Assembly: GCA_014529385.2 (NCBI GenBank)
Contig: CM043957.1
Span: 64,664,003-64,728,002, forward strand
Length of the DNA: 64,000 bases
Reading direction: 5' to 3'
Source of the DNA: Adiantum capillus-veneris
Taxonomy: Eukaryota > Streptophyta > Polypodiopsida > Polypodiales > Pteridaceae
Below the pieces are notes generated by a model. It made no database searches and was not told the origin of the DNA. It worked only from the letters and a program-made list of their open reading frames with translations. The position numbers were made by a program, and so were the translations under genes. Shown piece after piece: positions 34,825 through 45,379 of this stretch (position 1 is the first letter of the stretch; each line of letters starts with the position of its first letter).

Positions 34825-36060
34825 TTATTGCCCCTTGAAGGCATTGTCTGCGGGTAGGACATCTCCCATCTCGTAGGATTGTATTCCTAACTTGGTGGCC
34901 AACTCTATAGATATAAAATTGTGAGTAGAACCAGGGTCAAAGAGAATAAAAGCATCATGTTCTCTTACCTTTCCCCAAGCATGGCATAGAGGAGATCCTT
35001 TGTGGTGAGTTTGGTGAGTCTCCTCCTCTTGGATTTCAATCAAGGAAGATCTAGGAGGATCTTGGCGGTTGTTCTTTTGGGGACAAGCGCGGTACGCATG
35101 CCCTTGTTCGCCGCACTTTAAACACCAGTTATCCTTACCATAACGCTCAAGCTCTTCAGGTGAGAGTTTATTCTTACCTTTGTAAACTCCCTTCTCTTTA
35201 GCTTTGTTGGAGTTGCCCTTAGGAGACTTTTGAACATTGTCCTTCCCCTTAGGCTCATTGGAACCCTTGTTTTCCGGGGGCTTATTATTTCTTTTTGCCC
35301 CCGTTTGGAAATTGATTCGAGAGGCGACCATAGTGTGGTGTATTACCGTCGATATGGTACGTGGTCTTTGGGAATTGACATACTCCGCCATTTCTTCGGT
35401 TAAGCCCGCACAAAATTGTTGCTTTTGCTCTCCAAAATCCAACCTTTTGAAGACAGTGGCTTTAAGTTGTAGGTCCCAAAACTTGTCTACATATTTGTGG
35501 ATGGATTCATTGGGAGAGAGCTTTAAGCTTCGCCATTTGGTGAGTACTTTGTCTTTGGCATCGGTGGCCAAAAATTGCTTCATAATGGAAGCTCTTAAAG
35601 CCTTCCATGTTCGTGGAGCTTCACCATTAGCTCCTAGGCTAGACCACCATTGTCTGGCGGACTTTTGAAAGTGCATAGCTACATGGCGTAGCTTAGACGA
35701 CTCCGTGAAGCCCTCATCTCCAAACGCCGCATCGAATTGCTGGATAAAGGCCAAGACTTTGTCCGTAGCACCAAAGGTACCATCATAGGTAAGGAAAGAG
35801 ATGCTCTTCCCTCCCTCTTTGAATTTCTTCAACTTGGACGACCTCTTCCATGCGGCATAGGATTTCCTATGGCCTCTTCTTTTTGATGGTTCAAAGGTTG
35901 CACCATCACTTTCTTCAGAGGGTGAAGAATTTGAAGAAGGTGGAGAAGAGGGTGACCTCTTTCTCACCTTTTTCTTGTCTTGATCTTTGTCATCTTCACC
36001 ATAGTTTTCATAAGAGGAAGAGGATGAAGAAGATGGAGAAGAGGGTGTCCTCTTTCTCAC
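34825..36060 (-). pseudogene. Chromovirus Gag main part and retropepsin active site
   Basis: 411 codons: Ser-rich basic start, retrotrans_gag domain (FLTYDGTFGATDKVLAFIQQ to about residue 245), Lys-rich linker, CCHC zinc knuckle (CLKCGEQGHAYRAC, about 309-322), and the retropepsin start (AFILFDPGSTHNFIS, about 372-386). The usual DSG or DTG is DPG here. The frame ends at TAA 34825-34827 and the protease continues in the same frame beyond it, so this is one nonsense mutation in an otherwise open polyprotein. Confidence 0.88.
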
Positions 36061-36569
36061 CTTTTTCTTCTCTCGCTTTTTATCATCCCTCTTTGAATTA
36101 TGGCGTGGAGAAGAGTGTGATGGTCTTCTCCGCTTTGGTGGTGATGGAGAGCGTTTAGCCCGCCGTCTTGTGGAGCCATCTCCGCCGAGGTGGCGGGAGA
36201 CTCGCTTCTTTCTCGTTCCTTCGATGGAGGCTCTTGAGTTCTCCTTTGGGAAGGAGATGCATCATCAAGAAGTAAATTCTTGAGCCCTTCATATGGATTC
36301 TCTTCTTCTTCCCGAATCGGAGAGAGTCCTCTTTTGGTAGTCTCACAAGGATGCTTCCTAGGTGTTCTCTCATCATGGTGATGAGCTTGGAGAATCCCGT
36401 GAGCACGGAGCTGCCGTTGCACTTCACTTTGGAGAGATGGATTGCCCATGGCTTGTTGAAGCCTAGAAACAAGATAGTTAACAAGCATTGAAGCATCATT
36501 AGTAGCTTGCTCATGAGCAACATCAAAGTTATCAACATTAATTTCACTCTCTTTACTATTGTCAGCCAT
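36057..36569 (-). pseudogene. Chromovirus Gag N-terminal part (frameshifted)
   Basis: 170 codons starting MADNSKESEINVDNF, about 400 bases inside the primer site, which is the natural gag start. Residues 1-130 look native; the last third is in the wrong frame. The frame that continues into the main gag (Arg/Ser/Lys-rich, RRAKRSPSPPKRRRP) is reached by a one-base shift near 36170. A decay mutation is more likely than programmed frameshifting because it lies inside gag. Confidence 0.75.
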
Positions 36570-36973
36570 TCTAACAACTTTTAGGTGTAAACTTTTTAGG
36601 TGTACTTTGGCACTTCCAGCCCTAGTTGCTACTCCTCTTTAACCCTTTAGAAAAAGCACTCAAGCTACTGTACCCGCGGCTCGAATACCATTAATTGCAA
36701 GGAATAGAAGAGAGGGTCTTTCGACACCAAAACAGCACCGGCTCCTGTCAAGCTTCTAATAGCTCAATAGTGGTTAAGCCGCAGGCAAGCCGTGTAGGAC
36801 TCCACTATTAAGACCATAGCTCTCGACAGTGATGCCCCGTTAACTACACGAAGGCAGGCGCACCGCAAGGCTGAAAAATCCCTATTCTACTTACTCACAG
36901 GCAATTAATAATACCAACCATTTGTAGCTAGCTTGATTACCTCCCTTCTTGATCAAGAAAAGAGAAACCTTGA

Positions 36974-36985
36974 GCTCTGATACCA
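36974..36985 (-). other. Primer-binding site (initiator tRNA-Met) of chromovirus
   Basis: The minus strand reads TGGTATCAGAGC, one base from the LTR edge at 36987. Confidence 0.93.
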
Positions 36986-36986
36986 A

Positions 36987-38580
36987 TGTAACATTTAATG
37001 GCCTAATAACTTATGTGTAGCGGAAATTAGCATGAACATAGAGGGCATTTCATTAGAGTAGATTCCTAATGAGAATTACAAGAGTGCTTGGGTGGAGAAA
37101 GCAACAAAAAGCATAACACCTAGTTAGATAGCATCGATAATACTTTCAAAAGAGAGAGCAATTAAGCTATTGACAACAGTTGAGGACCGGATTTTCATGG
37201 AGTCGGTCCCCCCTCCAAAAGGCTTTGTATTATGGTTTCTCCCATCAAGAGAGACATTGTACAATACAATTCTTTGTGTTCCTTCAAGACTAGCTAGTGC
37301 AATGAAGATGGAAACTTCATGCACTAAGCAAAACACTTAACAAACACAACTTGAATTATCCCCGTTCTCAGACCCAAGACCTCACACACCTTCGAAGATG
37401 GTGAGAGCTAGCAGGGTATGAGAGTAGATTGAGAGGAAGAAGGAGTATCTTACGAGAAAGATGTACATCTCCTCACATAATCACTCATATTAGCATAGCT
37501 TAGCTTAGTAATTAGCTTGGTAGAGGAGATGAGCATGCATTGAAGCTTGGCTCTTGGTTGGATTTGCATCCACATGCCAAGAGAGTGTTGATGTAGGCTT
37601 CTATCTCACAAGCTTGGAGTAGGTGATGAGCTCTCCATTAAAGCTTGGGAGGAGATAGAGTATTCTTCCTTCACACATGGTCAAGTGTGAGTGTTTGTGT
37701 GTGTGTCAATGCCAAGCAAAAATCAGCCCCCTCTCTCTCTTGGGAGAGCCCTTGTTGCTAATTTGGTCTGGCTTTTGCCTCATTGGACCTCCCCAAGTCA
37801 AGCCAATGGATATTAAGCAGCATAAGTGATAGCCTTCTGACATGTGTCCCCCTTTCCCCTTTTGTGAGAGCTTTAGGTAATTAAATAATTAAACTAAACT
37901 CTCATTGGACCCCTTTGATTCCTGGCCAATCGAAATCAGGCAAGCCATGGGGCTTCTGAATGCTCATTGGACCCTTTGGGAGACTGCCCAATAGTCTTCT
38001 AGGAGACTTAATTCTCATTGGTTTCTTTTATTAAATGTTTTTAAATTAATTAAACTACATTTTTTCTAGCTTAATTCTCATTGGTCCACTTCAAGGGTCT
38101 TCCAATAGGAATTGGGCACACCTTGTGGGCATCTGGCCTAGGGAGCTGACATGTGTCCCTCATTCCCTTTATGTAAAGGGAGCCTGTGTGTGTGTGTGTG
38201 TGGCTTTCTCTCTCATCCCCTACCTTTAGGGCTCGCCCCCTCCCATGTAGGGATGTGCAAAGACTTTTAGGGCACACACAAAGCATCCAATTTTCCCTAG
38301 GGTTGACCTTTGGACACAACCTTTGAATTTTGGAACCTTAGCATTTTGGAAGTCTTAATGGGCTGAACCTTAGGGTCTTTTTAGCCCATTGTTGCACATG
38401 GCTCTTTTGCAGATGGCCCCCCCTTTGGATCCCTATTTTCCCTCCTTTGGATCCCTACTGTGGCCGGTCTACTAGCTTAACCAATATTCTAGCTTTTTCT
38501 CCCCTGGCCTTCCCCACATTAAATGATCAGTTTAATATGAGAAAATCATTTAGGAGAATTAGATGTTGATTATTATGACA
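36987..38580 (-). repeat. 5' LTR of chromovirus
   Basis: 1,594 bp, TGTAACATTTAATGG to TTATGACA, near-identical to 16815-18408 (visible differences include C/T at 37037, G/A at 37101 and a changed GT run near 37692). Followed by the AGATA target duplication at 38581-38585. Confidence 0.95.
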
Positions 38581-38822
38581 AGATAAGTTGTAGGTAGGAC
38601 AGTAGAACATAGACAACGATAATGGATGCAATATACTCGTCTCCTAATAATCCAATTGATTGAAACCATGGTATTTTAGTTGTTTTCATTGTGTATTGTA
38701 TGTGCATAAAGTGGAATGAGACCTTAAGAAAACTCAAATTTTTGACAAAATCTCTATTTTGTACATGATATATTGAAAGTTGTCCAGCCTGGGAATTGGG
38801 ATTTTCCCACTTTACCTAATAT

Positions 38823-39440
38823 GGTCTTATTTGGTACTCTACAGATAGTCTTTGGTGGTATCCGATGAGTTTGGTACTCTGTAAGAAGTTTTTGGTTCTC
38901 TATACATAGGCATTGGTACTGGATAAATAGGTATTGGTACTCTATCCAGAGGGTTTGAAACTCTATGGATAGGCTTTGGCACTCAATAGCTAGTATTTTG
39001 TACTTGATATACCGGATTTGGTACTTTTCAGATCTGCTTTGGTACTCCATACATAGGCTTTGGTACTCGATACACCGGATTTGGTACTCTACAGATGTGC
39101 TTTGGTACTCCATAGATAGCCTTTGGTACTTGATAGACAGGATTTGGTGCTCTACATATAGGCTTTCGTACTATCAAAAGTGTGGGGTACCCTGTAAATA
39201 GATCCTGGTCCTATAGTGATAGGATTTGGTACTCTACAGAGAGGCTTTGGTGGTATCCGTTGAGTTTGGTACTCTGTAAATAGACTTTTGGTTCTCTATA
39301 CATAGGCATTGGTACGGGATAATTAGGTTTTGGTACTCTATAGATAGGGTTTTAAACTCTATGGATAGGCTTTGGCACTCACTAGGATTTGGTACTTTAT
39401 AGATATTCTTTGGTACTATAAACACCCTCTGCCGTACAGC
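38823..39440. repeat. 24-bp minisatellite (TTTGGTACTCTATAGATAGG type)
   Basis: About 25 degenerate units of 22-24 bp. Because 24 is a multiple of three, the minus strand of part of the array is open and reads as an 8-residue repeat (roughly EYQSLxI). A block with TGGTATCCG(A/T)TGAGTTTGGTACT occurs at about 38856 and again at about 39250, so about 395 bp has also duplicated as a unit. Probably non-genic. Confidence 0.85.
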
Positions 39441-39539
39441 AAACTACCAAATTTGGTACTGTCTGGACCAATAAGCCTTAATTAGCACCAAACAAGATGT
39501 ACAATTACTAGAAGCTGTTGGTACCTGAGATACGTCGAG

Positions 39540-40432
39540 TAGATGTATAGGATGTTTGACGACACTTTTCCTTGCAATTCTCATCTTGCATATGTCTTTC
39601 TTGTTGGGTGAAACTCAACTCTCTGATGTCCAAAAGGGATATACCAAATCTCTTGTTTCATTGGTAATAAGGGTTCCTCGTGGCAATTGTCTCTCACAAG
39701 CACTCAATGGCAACACTTCATCTTCATCTTTATTCTCTAGCCGTGAGCTTGCTGCTGCAGCTATATTCCTTCGATGGATCCCCAGGATACTAGCCATTCT
39801 GGATTGGTTACTGATTGTGAGTTTGTACTATTGTTCAGAATCATTTCCAAAGAGCTTCTCTTTACAAAAAGTTCACTTGCTGAATGAGGGAACTTGATTT
39901 GAGTCAAAGTGTTGCGCACACCAAATACAACAGTGTCTTTGACTTTGCTAAAATTTGATGGTTGCAGCAAGGAAAATGTTTGGTGGTCCATGAGTTGCCG
40001 GAATATTTCCTTGTGCTCATTCTTTGCAATCCCTACTATTTTCTTGCACCAACATCTAGCCACCACTGCACAAATGTTCTTTCTTGACGTGGCTTCCCGT
40101 AATCCAAGAGTAGACGTAGGATGTATTTCCTTGCTTCTCTGTGCGCATTTCTTTGCAGCCCAATAATCACGAAGAAAAGCCTGATTATTGGTACATGCAG
40201 CTGGAATACTAGTGCTAATGGAATTGATGTGCATCTATTGAACATTTCTTGGGCCACCTTGTAGGTCGTCAAAAGAGAGGAACTATGCGTCACCTTCCAA
40301 CTCGTCGATAGAGAGGAGCTGTGCATCACCTTCTACCTCGTTGAAAGAGAGGTCCTGAGCATCACCTTCTAGCTCATCAAAAGAAAGGTCCTGAGCATCA
40401 CCAAGCTAGTAATCTCTTGCGCTACTATCCAT
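39540..40432 (-). pseudogene. Transposase-like gene relic with 12-residue acidic repeats at the N-terminus
   Basis: A minus-strand reading starts at ATG 40430-40432 (MDSSARDY) and meets an early stop. It contains four 36-bp repeats (GDAQDLSFDELE type, about 40266-40410), then a longer open piece (39761-40234, AAKKCAQRSKEIHPTS, IAKNEHKEIFRQLMDHQTF) and, one frame over, 39615-39797 (ILGIHRRNIAAAASSRLE, ITNETRDLVYPFWTSES). After another stop comes SPNKKDICKMRIARKSVV. The HRRNI, FW and SPNKKD..R.R order recalls N-terminal, DNA-binding-like regions of uncharacterised eukaryotic transposase-like proteins. The family call is an inference. Confidence 0.45.
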
Positions 40433-40437
40433 TTACA

Positions 40438-40600
40438 AATAGAGAGAGAGAGAGAGAGCTCTCGAACACAGCAGCTCAGTGGCTATGGAGGCGGCAAGAA
40501 AGGCGAGAAGGTTCAAAATTGAGAGAGATACACAGGGAGAGGGACGTGCGAGGGAGGGAGGGAGAGAGAGAGAGGTGCTGGAGTGAAAGCTCCCAACCGG
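40438..40600. repeat. GA-rich low-complexity tract
   Basis: (GA)n at 40438-40460 and GGGA/GAGA-rich sequence to about 40575, then a C-rich stretch to 40640. No gene. Confidence 0.8.
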
Positions 40601-40639
40601 AACCCCACCCCCCGACCCCGCCGTCACCCCCCACCTCTT

Positions 40640-41280
40640 CTTAGGATTGCATGCTTCTAAAGTTTAAAAAGCATCCACTTAAAAACGAAGTTTATTTGCC
40701 CTCCCGAATTCCAAAAAAATGCCCATGGTTTTTACACACAAGAATCACCAAGCATATATTGTGTCAAGGACACTACTTTTTGTACCACCAAACCATGCTT
40801 TGACCCCATTATTCTCACTTCATATCAAATACAATCAATCAAACCTCTCCAAACCACATGAATTTTGTTACATATCGGTCTTCGACTGCGGTCTTCGACT
40901 GAAGATATTGGTGACCTTGTCTCTTTTCTAACGAAATATTTCAAATCAAAATTGTACTCACATAATAGTTGAAGCCATCACTTCTACCTATTATTGAGTA
41001 ATGGACGAGTGAAGATATATTCTTAATTAATTATCAATCATACATAGGATAGTTCAAATCATGTCTTCTCCACTTTCTATATTCATATATCACAACTCTT
41101 TTCTTCTGGTATAAAACATATCCCATTTGTTCTCCCCTTGGATCACATATAACCAAAGAAGGTATTTCTATTTTTAGAATCTTCAAAATATAACTTTCAA
41201 TACTCTTATTTCAATGTTTTAAATGTAAGCTTACATGCTTTAGATTATACAAATCTCTTAATTTTCTCTGATAATTCAGT
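40640..41280. other. AT-rich unassigned sequence
   Basis: No supportable gene or repeat. It lies between the transposase-like relic and the decayed gypsy element. Confidence 0.4.
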
Positions 41281-42948
41281 TAGACGTCTTGTAATCTTAG
41301 AAAAGTTCTTGATATATGCTCACTCATATTGTAGTAAACCCAAAATACTCCTCATGTCTCTCATAGTTTTTGGTATCGGTAATTTCTCAATTGCCTAGAC
41401 CTTGTCAGAATCAATATAAATGTTCTCTTTGGAGATTACCCTTCCCATATATACAATTCATGATCTTTTTCATTCTTAGAATAAAGAAATAAATTATTTA
41501 AAAACACCAAAATAAAGTCATCAAGATATGGATGAAATATATTGTTCATTAAACACATGGATATCACGGATGCATTAGTCAAACCAAAAGCCAACTATAA
41601 AACTAAAGAACCCATATTGTGTACGAAAAGCAGTGTTGAAAGTAACTCCTTCCTTTATTCTGATCTAGTGGTATCCAGATCAAAGATCAAGCTTTGAAAA
41701 CACTTGCGCACTGCTAAGTTCATGTAGCAACTCATCAATGTGCGAAAGGCGATATTTATTTTTGATGGTTTATTTATTAAATCCTATAGTCAATGCACAG
41801 CCTATAAGTCCCATCCTTCTTTCTTTGGAAAAGAACAAGGCTACGTCAAAGAGACATACACTAGGTCTGATTAGCCCTTTTTTCACCAAGTCCTTTAGTT
41901 CGAGTCTAAGTTCCTTAAGTTCATCTATGCTGAATCTATAAGGAGATCAAGAGTATGATTCAGATTGTGGATATAGACATATCCCATGGTCTAGTGATTT
42001 AGGAGGAGGCATACATAGCGGGTCATCAAAAAAAAAATCTTTGAATTCATCTAGAAGCTTTTCCACATATAATCATTTTTAATATTTTTTTTCTTGCATT
42101 CATATTTTAACTCATTTATAAAATTTATAAAAGTCTCATACTCTTGTCTAAGTCACTTTATCAATTTCACGGCCAAAACTAGATTTAAAATCTCTTTCTT
42201 TCTAATGAAGAGTGTGACTATCCTCATCAAATGATTAAAGAAATATTTTTCTTTCTTCACAATCAATCAAAAGATGATATCCAGTCTTCTAATTAATGCC
42301 AATAATTACATCATGCATACCTATGTCTATGACATAAAAATTTCCTCTATGATTCTGACCATTCAAAGAAAAAGACAAATTCTACAATGAGTTCTTTTGT
42401 GAACATTTATTATCAGTAGTTAAGTCCACAAGTCTTTTGAATTCTCGATTAATTTCTCAATCGATTCAAAGGAGAAAGAGAAGAAGTAATGTGTACTACC
42501 CGAATCAATTAAGACATTCATTTTCAGGTTTTTGATTTTATGCATAAATTTGATCACAAAAAGCTTTTAAATGAAGTACAAAAGGCATAAAGCATCACAA
42601 AGAAGGGCTAAATGACTACCTTTATCATCCGCATTGCCAATAGTCTCCAATTGAGCCATCTTGGTACGTATTGCCATATCGATCACATAATCCAAATCTT
42701 CAAGTTCTTCAATCCACGCTTCTAAATCTTTGCATGTCTTTCTTATGCCATCAAACTCTTTAATCTTAGCCTTTTTTTAACAATGATTTGGTTGTGGCTT
42801 CTCCCGTATCATCATCTTCATCATTGTTATCGTTTCTTTTTTGCTTCTTCTTCTTTGATCATTTACCTCCACTTTCATCTTCTTCTTTCTTCGATCGTTT
42901 CTCGTATTCTTTTATTGATGTTGCAAAATCGAAACTGCTCTGATACCA
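41280..42948 (-). pseudogene. Strongly decayed Ty3/gypsy gag-pol fragment
   Basis: In several minus-strand frames one sees, from the primer site inward: short gag-like coding, a retropepsin (VLIDSGSTHYFF, about 42505-42540), and RT pieces (a SGYHQIR-like stretch near 41660-41690, AFRTQYGF near 41620, a FGLTNAS-like stretch near 41575, YLDDFI near 41525). Spacing between protease and RT is compressed and there are many stops. RNase H and integrase are not visible, so the 3' half is missing. The Met-tRNA primer site at 42937-42948 confirms it as the start of an LTR element. Confidence 0.6.
42937..42948 (-). other. Primer-binding site (initiator tRNA-Met) of decayed gypsy
   Basis: The minus strand reads TGGTATCAGAGC, two bases from the TGTGATGCG edge at 42951. 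Confidence 0.85.
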
Positions 42949-42950
42949 CT

Positions 42951-43212
42951 TGTGATGCGACAGGGGAGAGCGAAATACATTGATAATGAAAAATACAAAG
43001 AACGCATAATAAATAGATGAAATAAAGAGTTTGTATGGATATAATGTAATCAATACAAGAAGAGAATAGCTCGTTTCGTAATCTCCCGACCACCCTCGAG
43101 CTATCTCAATCTCAATCTCAATCACACTCTCACTCTCAATCACAATTGCAATCACAATCACACTCTTAATCTCAATCTCTTGATGACAACAACGATCATG
43201 ATCGGAATCACA
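42951..43212 (-). repeat. LTR of decayed gypsy element; left arm of an inverted pair
   Basis: 262 bp from TGTGATGCG to GGAATCACA, with TGTGAT/ATCACA terminal inverted repeats. It contains a (CAATCT/CAATCA)n hexamer-like run at about 43105-43180. The region from about 42961 onward has an inverted copy at 44012-44281. Confidence 0.7.
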
Positions 43213-44011
43213 ACACGGTCAACAATGTAATAGGATAATTTTTTTAAGCTCTTAAAGTTGAAAAGAATGTAATACGCCATATCTTTCATTAAACACAATT
43301 TGAAAGATTGTTGAATAGTCTATTAGATAGAGAGTATTAGTCTTGTATAAATGAGTTTAAGAAATTGAGAGAGAAATATGCTCTCTTCCTTTTTAAATAA
43401 TACACTAAAGACATATTTGATAAAGATTAATGTATAACAGATAGTATGCATATGAACAGTACAATAGAATTTTTGTAATTAAAGTTAATGTTTTTATTAA
43501 TATCAATGTTTTATTTTTATGTGTTTTAGCTTAAAATACATGATTAAGCTTAAAATAAGTTTAAAAATTCGTGGAAATACAAAATTAGAGGTTTCATAAA
43601 TCACGAACTAAAGGTTGCACTTTTAGCCACAAAAAGAGGTTTTTCGCAATTCCGTCTGTGCTGCCTTGTAAGACCAGACTTGTTCTTGTCGTTTTGAGTA
43701 CCTAGAACTTGATATTTTGAGTTTGTATGACAAATTTATGACATAAATAAATTTCCAGCAGCAGCAGGATAGCCTAAAAGCAACAACAAGTTAGCTTACA
43801 AACATATATACATAGGTAATATCTCTTTTGTTTCATCCAATCAAGAAGTGATTGGAGTCTTTCATGATGATACAAAATGATGTTTTGAATTTGATTATCA
43901 TTTTGAATTGGTTGCATGAGGATGTTCTTTTGGTTATTTTATAGATGATACATAAATCAATGTGTGAAACAGGATCTGTGGAAGATGTCATGATATTGGG
44001 ATTGTGACTGT
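43213..44011. other. Loop between the inverted LTR copies
   Basis: About 800 bp, AT-rich, with no supportable gene. Confidence 0.4.
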
Positions 44012-44281
44012 GTTGGGATTCCGATCATGATCGTTGTTGTCATCAAGAGATTGAGATTGAGAGTGTGATTGTAATTGAGATTAAGATTGCGATTGTGATT
44101 TAGAGTGAGAGTGTGATTGAGATTGAGATTGAGATAGCTCGGGGGTGGTCGAGATGTTATTAAACAAAGCTATGCTCTTCCTATAATGATTACCTTACAT
44201 CCATATAAACTCTTTATTTCATCTGTTTATTCTGCGTACTTTGTATTTTTCATTATCAATGTATTTCGCTCTCCCCTATCG
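44012..44281 (+). repeat. Inverted LTR copy; right arm of the pair
   Basis: Reverse complement of about 42961-43210: it shares GATCATGATCGTTGTTGTCA, the GATTGAGATTGAGA run, and AATGTATTTCGCTCTCCCCT. Divergence is modest, with small indels inside the hexamer run. It could be a solo LTR in opposite orientation or the arm of a foldback derivative. Confidence 0.75.
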
Positions 44282-44289
44282 TGTTGTCG

Positions 44290-45311
44290 TGCCATGGCAT
44301 ATGCATGATGTGAAAGTAAGAATATCTACCTCACTCTTAATGTTTATGATGTGTGGCACCAAATCCTACAATGTACATAGTGTGATATATGCAAAAATAG
44401 ATGCCACGGTTGCAGTCGTGTACATACCTTGTCAGGCGGCAAGGCCTTAGACGTGGCACTATGGCATGATTTTTAGCATAAATATATGACTATTTTGCTT
44501 TAGAAATGTACAAATGTCAAGTGTATCGAAGTGGCACGCTCGTTTTGCCTAGAAAGTTCAATGCGGACAATCTCGGCCAAAAAATAGCAGGTTTCATGCA
44601 CAAGCGTAAAAGACGTGTCAAAAGTGCTTACCAAGTGGAAAAATGAGGTTCAACATGAAATTTGAGCCCAATGGGATTTTTCCACAAATTTAGGGATTTT
44701 TTCCATCTCGTTTGGGCTTTTTATGAACAAAAGAAAGGGGCATTTTTGGGCTAAAAAGGGCAAAAAATGGCCTTAAAATGGTAAAAAATAGCTCAAAATT
44801 CCACATCAACGACGTTTCCTTCATCGCCTAAGTTGTGTGGAAACTTTTAGAGCCAAGAATGAGCTCATTTGGGCACATGATCAAGGAGCCATTCCTTTAC
44901 AGGGTGCTAGTGCAGTCCCGTGCTACTTCCACTACATGGTTGAGGCTGTGAGGCCTCCAATTAGGGTTTCCCCTCCTCAAATAACTACTTGGGCTTGTCC
45001 AATGAAGTACTGAAGCTTCCATAAAATGGTCACAACAAAGAATCAAAGCATAAATTTAGGGTTTTTAACAGGTCGAACTAGCACTGCATCTGTGCAATTT
45101 GGAGCGAGGCTACACCTAATCTTCACACACACAAGAATTTTGAGTTGAGTCTTGGTTCATTTTCAAAGTGGAGCTTTCATGGCTGGAGTTTTGTTTTTTT
45201 TAGTGTGTTTTTGGCTTCAAATCATCTACGCCTTGCTTGAATTGCTACGAATCCTCACAGTCAGAGGCCCGACTCTTTCCTAGTCACTTTGCGCACTTCT
45301 TGACACATTTT
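44290..45311 (+). repeat. Probable 5' LTR region of gypsy copy 2; outer end not resolved
   Basis: Sequence ending GACACATTT directly before the tRNA-Trp-type primer site, weakly matching the inner LTR edge of copy 1 (GACATTCT). No credible ORF. I could not define the start of the LTR because no intact 3' LTR is present. Confidence 0.35.
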
Positions 45312-45329
45312 TGGTGAACCCAACGCAAA
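45312..45329 (+). other. Primer-binding site, tRNA-Trp type, gypsy copy 2
   Basis: TGGTGAACCCAACGCAAA, two G-to-A-type changes from the site in copy 1. It marks the inner edge of the 5' LTR. Confidence 0.6.
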
Positions 45330-45379
45330 GTAGGCTAGGGTGAGGGTTCAAAAGATTCAGTGAAGGCCTCAAAAAAAAA

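Larger units (their letters stand above)
16815..38580 (-). mobile_element. Ty3/gypsy chromovirus, interrupted by a nested Tat-like element
   Basis: The element is bounded by two 1,594-bp LTRs and a perfect 5-bp target duplication AGATA (16810-16814 and 38581-38585). Minus-strand order is 5' LTR 36987-38580, Met primer site, gag, protease, RT (split), RNase H, integrase, chromodomain, polypurine tract, 3' LTR 16815-18408. Without the nested 12.87 kb it is about 8.9 kb, normal for its class. Lesions: a gag frameshift near 36.17 kb, an in-frame TAA at 34825-34827, a one-base deletion near 20283-20286, and the nested insertion within RT. The LTRs differ at only a small number of positions by eye, indicating a recent insertion. 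Confidence 0.95.

Noticed and set aside
38754-39113. 119-codon frame with an 8-residue EYQ repeat
   Set aside because: Explained by the 24-bp minisatellite staying in frame; no start context or flanking coding sequence.
41280-42948. Endogenous pararetrovirus (caulimovirid) for the decayed RT/protease region
   Set aside because: A Met-tRNA primer site next to an LTR-like repeat and a gag-protease-RT order fit a gypsy LTR element; no movement-protein or coat-protein features seen.
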